Shown here in pieces: positions 1 to 5,487 of a stretch of DNA of 9,539 nt (within the stretch, counting starts at the first letter, position 1; each line of letters begins with the position of its first letter). The stretch is from Chromatiales bacterium. GTDB lineage: Bacteria; Pseudomonadota; Gammaproteobacteria; Chromatiales; Chromatiaceae. Below the pieces are notes generated by a model that saw nothing but the letters and a program-made list of their open reading frames with translations, searched no databases and was not told where the DNA came from. The position numbers and the translations under genes are program-made. The stretch lies in contig JAKSCN010000136.1 in NCBI GenBank assembly GCA_022360595.1, positions 1 to 9,539 of the forward strand, written 5' to 3'.

Positions 1-2
1 AT

Positions 3-557
3 AAGGTGCAGGTGGATGAGACGGCTGACAAGGAGTTCCACTACGCCAGTGTCGAGAAGGTTTTCGTACCGCTGATGATCTTTACTGCTGCGGCGATGGC
101 CTTTGCACACGGTTCCAATGATGTGGCCAACGGCATTGGACCGATGGCCGCGGTTCTCGCCATTGTAGAGAGCGGCGGTAGCGTTACTCAGAAGGCGGGA
201 CTGCCCATTTGGGTACTGGCCGTGGGTGGTGCGGGTATCGTCGTTGGGCTTGCCACCATGGGTTACAAGGTGATGCAGACCATCGGCACCAAGATTACAG
301 AGTTGACGCCAACCCGTGGTTACTGCGCGACGCTGGCCGCGGCATCGACAGTGGTGATCGCTTCCAAGACCGGTCTGCCGGTCTCCACCACTCAGATTGC
401 GGTAGGCGCTGTGATGGGGGTGGGGCTGGCTCGCGGTGTGGGCGCGATCGATCTGCGTGTCATCGGCAATATCGTGGTCTCCTGGGTGGTGACTCTGCCG
501 GCGGGTGGTATTCTGGCTGCGCTGATCTTTTTCCTGCTGAAAGGTATTTTTAGTTGA
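3..557 (+). CDS. pit: Pit-type inorganic phosphate transporter, C-terminal part (5' truncated by window edge)
   Basis: This is the C-terminal part of a PHO4/Pit-family permease, which imports phosphate (as a neutral metal-phosphate complex in PitA, or with a cation) across the inner membrane. The frame is open to the left edge, so the first visible GTG (6) is probably not the start. The family signature, with AHGSNDVANGIGP, lies about 34 residues in. A second family-typical stretch, STTQIAVGAVMGVG, lies around residues 127-140. About four hydrophobic segments can be picked out: around the first signature, LPIWVLAVGGAGIVVGL, the segment before the STTQ motif, and the C-terminal VIGNIVVSWVV...AALIFFLL. 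The protein ends four residues after the last hydrophobic segment, which is normal for the family. A hairpin immediately follows the stop, suggesting the transcript ends there and that the kinase/phosphatase pair downstream is a separate unit. The ion coupled to transport cannot be read from this part. Confidence 0.9.
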   Translation, partial: KVQVDETADKEFHYASVEKVFVPLMIFTAAAMAFAHGSNDVANGIGPMAAVLAIVESGGSVTQKAGLPIWVLAVGGAGIVVGLATMGYKVMQTIGTKITELTPTRGYCATLAAASTVVIASKTGLPVSTTQIAVGAVMGVGLARGVGAIDLRVIGNIVVSWVVTLPAGGILAALIFFLLKGIFS

Positions 558-561
558 GCCT

Positions 562-600
562 GCTGCGCCTGTATCGGTTTACAAGCCGAACAGGCGCAGC
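562..600 (+). terminator. Hairpin after pit (likely terminator or 3' stabilising stem)
   Basis: Perfect 11-bp arms GCTGCGCCTGT (562-572) and ACAGGCGCAGC (590-600) begin 5 nt after the pit stop. The inner part can extend the helix through TCGG (574-577) pairing with CCGA (586-589). Only a short T-containing stretch (CGTTTACT) follows, not a clean T run, so it may be a weak or Rho-assisted terminator or an mRNA-end stabiliser. Confidence 0.55.
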
Positions 601-635
601 CGTTTACTAACTGGACGATTCAACCTCTTATTCGT

Positions 636-1244
636 ATGCAGACCTTCGATACTCAAGCTATCAACGAAGTGCAGACCATAAAAGGTGGGATTTTTCCTGC
701 GGATGTTACTTTTCGGCAACTCCTGATTACCGGTCCACCGGGCTGTGGTAAGAGCACCCAGGTGAGCAAGCTGGGTGGCTGGCCGGAGGAGGGTTATATC
801 GATCTCTCTTCGCCTCGCTGGTGGACGGCCCAGACCCTCTCTTTAAGGCCCAGGGAGATTCACCTGGGTATTCCGTTTCAGGGAGTTGATGAACCGCTGG
901 CGGTTTTCGATGATGGCTGGCTGGCGCTCGATGCTCCCAAAATCGATTTCTCGCGTATCACCCTTCCACCGCAAAAGCGTTACTTTTTCTCGGTTAACTG
1001 GCAGGAGCGATATGTGTTTGAGTTTCTGCTGCCGGAGCCGGAAGTGTTGTACCAGCGCCGTATGGAGCGGGGAAGGCAGCACACCCATCCTGTCGATCAG
1101 CAGTCTCTCAGTTTGAAGATTGTGACTCGGCAGGTGTTGATATATGAGCAGATTGCGCTTTTTTTTCAGCGTCAGGGTATGAGCGTCTATGTCAGGGAAG
1201 AGAGTGATGGTGTACCACTGACAATTATCGATCCAGAGACGTAA
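636..1244 (+). CDS. P-loop kinase/ATPase-like protein, partner of the downstream phosphatase
   Basis: A 202-residue cytoplasmic protein with a clear Walker A loop, GPPGCGKST, at residues 33-41 after a beta-strand-like LLIT. There is no obvious Walker B motif of the AAA type. After the loop come GYIDLSSPRWW and, near the C-terminus, an arginine-rich RRMERGRQ segment. The size and these features suit the small nucleoside/polynucleotide kinase fold (core plus arginine lid) better than an AAA+ ATPase, but that is inference. There is no signal peptide or membrane segment. The ATG at 636 has no good Shine-Dalgarno; the only obvious internal alternative is a GTG at residue 12, also before the P-loop. 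The stop lies 3 nt before the next gene, so the two are almost certainly co-transcribed and probably act together. The substrate (nucleic acid end, nucleotide or protein) is unknown. Confidence 0.75.
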   Translation: MQTFDTQAINEVQTIKGGIFPADVTFRQLLITGPPGCGKSTQVSKLGGWPEEGYIDLSSPRWWTAQTLSLRPREIHLGIPFQGVDEPLAVFDDGWLALDAPKIDFSRITLPPQKRYFFSVNWQERYVFEFLLPEPEVLYQRRMERGRQHTHPVDQQSLSLKIVTRQVLIYEQIALFFQRQGMSVYVREESDGVPLTIIDPET

Positions 1245-1247
1245 CCC

Positions 1248-2696
1248 ATGGCAAAACACGGCATTAAGAACAAGAAAAGTCTGTTGAAGTTTTTGCAGGA
1301 GAGCTTTGCAGGCCTGGCTGAATGTGAGGATGTCAACCTGAGTCAATCCTACCAGTTGGGTGACAAGAAGATCCGATTGTCCATGAACAACTACCCCGTG
1401 CAGCTCAATATTGGCCCTGAGGGCGATGCACTGCACCTTTATCCTGAGCGGCCGATTAATCAGCCTGCTGGTGCGAATGGGGTCGAAAACTATATTCTGT
1501 TTAACCCGGAACAGTACTACAAGACAATATCCGGGTTCATCCGTATCAAAAATGGCGACAAGCTGATTTTAGGCAAAAACCAGGGTGAGCAGAGGAGCCT
1601 GATCCATTTGCCCACCGATATCGCTGCCCGGTATCTGAGCATTGCCAATAACGACGGGCAGTTGGTGTTCAAAAATATTGAAGAGGTGCATGGCGCTTGT
1701 ATTGCGCCATTGACGAAAGATAAAGAGCTGAAAAAGGTGGCCAAGTGGCGTCTGGCGAAGTTGAAGCGTCTCTACAGTATTTACGGTGGCCCCATTGTCC
1801 GCCTTCCCGAAGAGGAGGCGTTGAGTGTTATTCGTCGGGTCAATACGCTCATGGAGCAAGAGGTCTACCGTGAACAGGATAGTCGCGGTAAGCCTGGTGG
1901 CGTGGTTGAGATACCGGCGGGCATGACGCCGTTTATCATTGGTGATCTACATGCCAAGGTTGATAACCTGCTGACGCTGTTGAGCCAGAACGGCTTTTTA
2001 AAAGCGATGAAAAAGGGCCGTGCCTGCCTGATTATTCTGGGTGATGCGGTACATAATGAAGCACAGGAAAGCCTGGAGGAGATGGAGAGTTCCATGTTAA
2101 TTATGGACTTCATCTTCAAGCTCAAACTGCGCTTCCCCGAGCAGGTGTTTTATATCAAGGGTAACCACGACAGCTTTTCTGAAGAGCTCAGCAAACGTGG
2201 TGTGCCTCAAGGTCTGCTGTGGGAGAAGGCACTGATTGCTGAGCGTGGTGAAGCCTATCGGGATGAGATGCAGCGCTTTTATGATCAGCTTGCTTACGTC
2301 GCCTTCTCGGAAAAATTCGTAGCCTGCCATGCAGCGGCGCCCATCAGTGCCGTGTCACGCAAAAAACTGGTCAATATTTATGAACACCCGAAGCTGGCCA
2401 ATGAGCTGATCAATAACCGCCTGCGCAGACCCAACAAACCGGCTGGTTATTTTCGGCGTGAAGTTAAGCGCTTTCGCAAATGCTTTGATCTCGATAGCAA
2501 TGCCTTGGTGATTGTTGCTCACACCCCAATCTCAAATGATCAGACCATTTGGGAAAATGTTGGCGATATCGAGAACCACTATGTGATCTACGCTGCCGGC
2601 CAGGAGCAGGTGGGTGTGATGGTGCAGTTGGGGGAGAAGATTTTGCCGCTGGTCTATCCTGTCGAGCCCGTTGCTGGGCTGATCAATAGCTTTTAA
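1248..2696 (+). CDS. PPP-type metallophosphoesterase with an N-terminal FHA-like region
   Basis: A 482-residue soluble protein. The C-terminal half has the ordered metal-binding motifs of calcineurin-like phosphoesterases: GDLH (232-235), GDAVHNE (265-271), GNHD (305-308), CHAAAP (360-365) and VAHTP (423-427). These give likely ligands D233, H235, D266, N306, H361 and H425. The GNH and single-domain layout resemble Ser/Thr phosphatases of the PPP type, although the second motif lacks the usual DRG. Residues about 85-155 resemble a degenerate FHA (phosphothreonine-binding) fold: GDKLILGKN, then IHLPTDIAARYLSI, NDGQLVFKN and HGACI, with the canonical SRxH and NGT residues altered. The linker 156-190 is basic. 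The gene starts 3 nt after the P-loop gene, which indicates an operon. The likely reaction is hydrolysis of a phosphomonoester or diester; the target is unknown (phosphoprotein, 2',3'-cyclic or 3' phosphate ends are possible). Confidence 0.82.
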   Translation: MAKHGIKNKKSLLKFLQESFAGLAECEDVNLSQSYQLGDKKIRLSMNNYPVQLNIGPEGDALHLYPERPINQPAGANGVENYILFNPEQYYKTISGFIRIKNGDKLILGKNQGEQRSLIHLPTDIAARYLSIANNDGQLVFKNIEEVHGACIAPLTKDKELKKVAKWRLAKLKRLYSIYGGPIVRLPEEEALSVIRRVNTLMEQEVYREQDSRGKPGGVVEIPAGMTPFIIGDLHAKVDNLLTLLSQNGFLKAMKKGRACLIILGDAVHNEAQESLEEMESSMLIMDFIFKLKLRFPEQVFYIKGNHDSFSEELSKRGVPQGLLWEKALIAERGEAYRDEMQRFYDQLAYVAFSEKFVACHAAAPISAVSRKKLVNIYEHPKLANELINNRLRRPNKPAGYFRREVKRFRKCFDLDSNALVIVAHTPISNDQTIWENVGDIENHYVIYAAGQEQVGVMVQLGEKILPLVYPVEPVAGLINSF

Positions 2697-2701
2697 GGGT
2701 C

Positions 2702-2716
2702 GCCTAAGAAGTAGGC
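2702..2716. terminator. Small hairpin between convergent genes
   Basis: Perfect arms GCCTA (2702-2706) and TAGGC (2712-2716) flank a 5-nt loop in the 21-nt gap between the stop of the + strand phosphatase and the stop of the - strand gene. The stem is short and no T run follows on either strand, so a shared terminator is only plausible. Confidence 0.25.
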
Positions 2717-2717
2717 A

Positions 2718-3281
2718 CTAGTTATCAAGATGCAGATGGCTGATGTCGGGTATCGGCTGAGGCTCCCGCTTGATCTGTATATCTTCCAATGAACCGGTGC
2801 GTGGTTCGCTCATGGTAAGGTTGTGGGTATCGATCTCAGCGGGTGGAACAGGCTCCGGGTTAACGATGGTTTCACCAGCCGGTGCGAGGGTGATATCGGT
2901 TAAGTTTGGCTCTTGAAAGACCGGATCGGGCGGAGCGCAATCGAGCAGATCCCCCGTATTTGCCGGGAGGAGTTCAAAACTGCCTGTCTGCTGTGGTTGG
3001 GTTGAAGGTTTCTCCTGGGCGGGTTTGGCAGCAGGTGCCGGACCACTGCCAGTCGGTCTGATCTGCACCAATGCGCCTGCATCCCGAAACGCGACACGGT
3101 ATTGCACTGCGGTCTCTTCATCGATATCCACTTTGACCCGTATTGGCTTGCCGGAGAAGAGGTGCTCCAGCTTGGGGCCGGTGACATTGAAGATCTTGCC
3201 AACAGCGATCCGGACCTTCTCCGTGTCCTGGTCGGGCAGTATCTCACCGGCAAAGTAGATGTCGTAGCGCTGATCAAACAT
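2718..3281 (-). CDS. Hypothetical protein: L7/L12-like N-terminal domain with proline-rich tail
   Basis: A 187-residue protein with no signal peptide or membrane segment. Residues 1-76 form a compact domain (YDIYFAGEILPD, then KIFNVTGPKLEHLFSG, KPIRVKVDIDEETA, QYRVAFRDAGALVQI). This pattern, an acidic beta strand then 'LFSG-P...K-D-TA--Y---...AGA', is one I associate with a small domain at the N-terminus of many gammaproteobacterial hypothetical and membrane proteins, resembling the ribosomal L7/L12 C-terminal fold. Residues 77-187 are low complexity, rich in P, E, Q and T, and probably disordered. The ATG at 3281 has AGGA about 9 nt upstream, supporting the start. The gene is separated from the thioredoxin-like gene by about 125 nt, so it may have its own promoter. 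No function can be assigned; a scaffold or adaptor role would be a guess. Confidence 0.7.
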   Translation of the reverse strand: MFDQRYDIYFAGEILPDQDTEKVRIAVGKIFNVTGPKLEHLFSGKPIRVKVDIDEETAVQYRVAFRDAGALVQIRPTGSGPAPAAKPAQEKPSTQPQQTGSFELLPANTGDLLDCAPPDPVFQEPNLTDITLAPAGETIVNPEPVPPAEIDTHNLTMSEPRTGSLEDIQIKREPQPIPDISHLHLDN

Positions 3282-3406
3282 GCTGTAAGTCCTAAAGCTC
3301 TCTGGATATTGCTCTCTAGCAGCTTATCCTAATGATAGCAGTTCAGCCATGGGCTAATCAGTGAACGAGTCAGTATATAGCGGAAAAAACGGTCGTTGTT
3401 GAAGGC

Positions 3407-3898
3407 TCAGTTAACAGATTCTAGCTGATCGATCGACTCGCGGATTGCCTGATCAACATAGAAGAAAAACATCTCCGGGGTGTAGTAGCCGATAATCCGT
3501 TCGGCCAGCTCTTCGCCGTCAGGGCCCAGAAACAGCAGCGTTGGTGTGAGATCAACGCCGTAACTTCTCGCGATGGCCGCGCTGGAGTGGCTCCCTCCTT
3601 GAAAGCCGGTTACCGTGTGGTCGAGATCGATGAATAGTTCGCGCATCAGAATCTGTCCCTGGTAATCATCCGCTTTGATAATAGGGTGCAGTACGTCCTG
3701 CTTGATTCGGACGCAGAAGGGGCAGTGCTCTTGGGAGACCAGCAACACCATCGGCTGTCTGTTTTCTCTGGCCGTTTGGCTATCGGCATAGAGATCTTTT
3801 GCAACCGGTATCCTGATCGTCTCAGCCACTGCCTGATGGATGATGAAGGAAAGAAGGGTGATAACAGAAAGTGTTAGGTAAGATTTTACGCCACGCAT
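3407..3898 (-). CDS. Exported thioredoxin-fold protein with CPFC active site
   Basis: With the ATG at 3898 the product is 163 residues. It starts with a good Sec signal peptide (MRGVK, then YLTLSVITLLSFIIH) and a likely cleavage after AVA at residue 25. The mature part is a thioredoxin-like domain of the SoxW/DsbE-like kind. It has a redox-active CPFC at residues 59-62 preceded by VLLVSQEH, and a cis-proline in DLTPTLLFL. It is expected to reduce or isomerise disulfides, or to maintain a partner, in the periplasm. The open frame runs further upstream, but the first codon of the longer version (3934) is TTG, overlaps the preceding gene and would bury the signal peptide behind a polar extension, so I reject it. 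The gene begins 10 nt after the SPL-family gene ends and is probably co-transcribed with it. Its substrate is unknown. Confidence 0.82.
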   Translation of the reverse strand: MRGVKSYLTLSVITLLSFIIHQAVAETIRIPVAKDLYADSQTARENRQPMVLLVSQEHCPFCVRIKQDVLHPIIKADDYQGQILMRELFIDLDHTVTGFQGGSHSSAAIARSYGVDLTPTLLFLGPDGEELAERIIGYYTPEMFFFYVDQAIRESIDQLESVN

Positions 3899-3908
3899 TA
3901 TGGTCCGA

Positions 3909-5159
3909 CTACTCTGAGTGTTGCTGTCGTTCAATTTTGGCCAGATAACTCTGCTTCATCGCCTGCTCAAAGGCTTCGTTGTTGTCGTATTCATAGCCGA
4001 ACACAGGTTTCCAGAAACGCTGGTTTTCCATGCAGAGATAGAAGAAGACCTGGTTCCGCCACTGTTCCGAAAAACTGTTGAACGCGTGGCTGAACAGATC
4101 AAGTTTGACCGTGTCGGGGTATGAGAGTTTCCCTTCCGCTTCCACTAACGGCATTTTGAGTATTTGACTGCTGCCGCCCCGTTCCCGAATCTGTTTCATT
4201 ACCGGTTTGATATAGGTGAGTGTGCCGAGAGAGACCAGCGCCACCTCATGAGGCGTGAACATCTGCTGCAGTTGTTGGAATACTGCCCCATAATCCTCTC
4301 GCCACTGGTCGTAGTGGACAATGGGGTGGAAATGAAAACCGATAACATGGCCTTTATCGGCAATGCTGCGTGCAGCGGCCAGTCTCTCCTCCAGAGAAGC
4401 GCTACCCAGCTCCTCGTTGGCAATAATGGGCGGCGTGTTGAGGGACCAGGTACAGATGATGTTTTTGGGGAAATCCACCCGCAGCAAGTGATGAATATTG
4501 GCGGACTTGGTTTTCAGTTCAAGAATGACATTGGGATGGCGTTGCGCAAAAGCGATAAGCGCATCCAGTACACCGTGACTATTGCCCCACATCAGTGAGT
4601 CGGAAGATTGCCCGGTGCCGATGTGATAGAGCTTGTCAGGATCGATCTCCAACTGCGCCAGTTTTTCAGCAAAACGGCTATCGAAATAGACCTCGTTATC
4701 TGAATAGAACGATTGAATGCTGCAGTAGCTGCAGCCGTAACCGCAGTTCTCCACCGCATCCAGTGTAAGTAAATTGCAGCAGCGGGTTTTGGGTGAGGCC
4801 ACTGGGCAGTAACCGAGCCCCAACTTCTCTTTTTCTCGGGTAATGGCTGTGGCCTTAATAGAGAAGGCTGGTGTGCTCTCTGTGTACTTGTTGGGGCGCT
4901 GCCTAAGTGCATCCCAATGAGCGTGCAACTGTTTCAGTCGCTGTTTTTTTTCCGCTTTATCGACCCTGGCTCCTTCTTTCGGTTGTGGAAACAGCTCGGC
5001 TAAGGAGTCGGCTCCCCACATCTCCAGGTCACGGGTAATTTCAGCAAGCTGCCGAACCTCCTGAAATGTCAGCCGATAACGGTCTGTCAGTGCGGTAATT
5101 AACTGCCTGTTTTCATCGTTCAGGTAAGTAAGAAGTGTCTGTTGTTGCACAGTGCACAT
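3909..5159 (-). CDS. Spore photoproduct lyase (SPL)-family radical SAM protein
   Basis: A radical S-adenosylmethionine enzyme of about 416 residues. The [4Fe-4S] ligands form a CX3CX2C motif (CGYGCSYC; C139, C143 and C146 with the start used here). The order of later elements matches the SPL/COG1533 family: HIGTGQSSDSLMWG, then ELKTKS, then ICTWSLNTPP, then SLEERLAAARSIADKGH, then GFHFHPIVHYDQWREDYG, then VSLGTLTY. In Bacillus and Clostridium this family repairs the UV-induced spore photoproduct in DNA. In non-spore-formers its role is not established. The N-terminal 70 residues are helical and include an acidic stretch, possibly nucleic-acid contacting. I start at the ATG at 5159, which has AAGGA 4-5 nt upstream; an in-frame ATG at 5189 lacks a Shine-Dalgarno. 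The thioredoxin-like gene follows after 10 nt. Confidence 0.85.
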   Translation of the reverse strand: MCTVQQQTLLTYLNDENRQLITALTDRYRLTFQEVRQLAEITRDLEMWGADSLAELFPQPKEGARVDKAEKKQRLKQLHAHWDALRQRPNKYTESTPAFSIKATAITREKEKLGLGYCPVASPKTRCCNLLTLDAVENCGYGCSYCSIQSFYSDNEVYFDSRFAEKLAQLEIDPDKLYHIGTGQSSDSLMWGNSHGVLDALIAFAQRHPNVILELKTKSANIHHLLRVDFPKNIICTWSLNTPPIIANEELGSASLEERLAAARSIADKGHVIGFHFHPIVHYDQWREDYGAVFQQLQQMFTPHEVALVSLGTLTYIKPVMKQIRERGGSSQILKMPLVEAEGKLSYPDTVKLDLFSHAFNSFSEQWRNQVFFYLCMENQRFWKPVFGYEYDNNEAFEQAMKQSYLAKIERQQHSE

Positions 5160-5251
5160 ATTTTCCTTACTTTTACTGGTATTATTCATCGGTTTGCTAA
5201 TCAGTCAGGATTGATTCAGGGTAGGGAATTATGCCTTATCCTAACGCCATT

Positions 5252-5279
5252 TTGTCGCGCCATTAAACTTACTGATAAT
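5252..5279 (+). promoter_or_regulatory. Candidate sigma70 promoter for the fimV-like gene
   Basis: TTGTCG (5252-5257), 16 nt spacer, GATAAT (5274-5279): 4/6 and 5/6 matches to the consensus. Transcription would begin near 5286, just before the inverted repeat at 5295-5314, giving a 5' leader of about 200 nt. Read by eye only. Confidence 0.45.
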
Positions 5280-5294
5280 GAGGGCTCTTCGCTG

Positions 5295-5314
5295 TTGCGT
5301 ATTCATATACGCAA
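5295..5314. repeat. Perfect inverted repeat, candidate operator or leader stem-loop
   Basis: TTGCGTAT (5295-5302), spacer TCAT, ATACGCAA (5307-5314), with perfect 8-bp arms. It sits about 9-28 nt after the predicted fimV transcription start and about 136 nt upstream of the SPL-family start, a position where a repressor could block fimV transcription. It could equally be a hairpin in the leader RNA. Confidence 0.5.
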
Positions 5315-5487
5315 TATTGAGACTATTTATTGTAAAGAAGGAGTTTATTTCCTGGGTATGGTGCGCAAATGTACTCATTTTGGTCTACAATAACCGGCTG
5401 TAACTGCTTGTTTGTAAACGGCGTTGTTGTTCTCCTGGCAGAGGTTCATCGAGTGAACGAAGTTAGTTGATCAAAACTGGAAAATAG

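Larger units (their letters stand above)
5160..5487. other. Divergent intergenic region between the SPL-family gene and fimV-like gene
   Basis: A 328-nt non-coding stretch. It holds a sigma70-like promoter facing fimV (5252-5279), a perfect 8-bp-armed inverted repeat (5295-5314), and a small hairpin GTTCA-5 nt-TGAAC (5444-5458) close to the fimV start. It also carries the decamers GCTAATCAGT (5196-5205) and CTTATCCTAA (5235-5244), which recur upstream of the hypothetical gene near 3323-3362. An open frame crosses it on the + strand, but it has no start signal and does not look coding. The fimV leader would be about 200 nt long. Confidence 0.6.

Noticed and set aside
843..1436. 197-residue open frame on the - strand across the P-loop gene and the start of the phosphatase gene
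   Set aside because: It is antisense to two well-supported genes, and its composition (His, Leu, Gln rich) is typical of an antisense shadow; it has no recognisable domain.
3381..3406. T-rich run on the - strand (3384-3389) after the thioredoxin-like gene as a terminator
   Set aside because: No stem precedes it, so it does not meet the intrinsic terminator pattern.
5142..5393. 83-residue + strand frame in the divergent intergenic region
   Set aside because: No ribosome binding site; it overlaps the SPL-family 5' end and contains the fimV promoter and inverted repeat.
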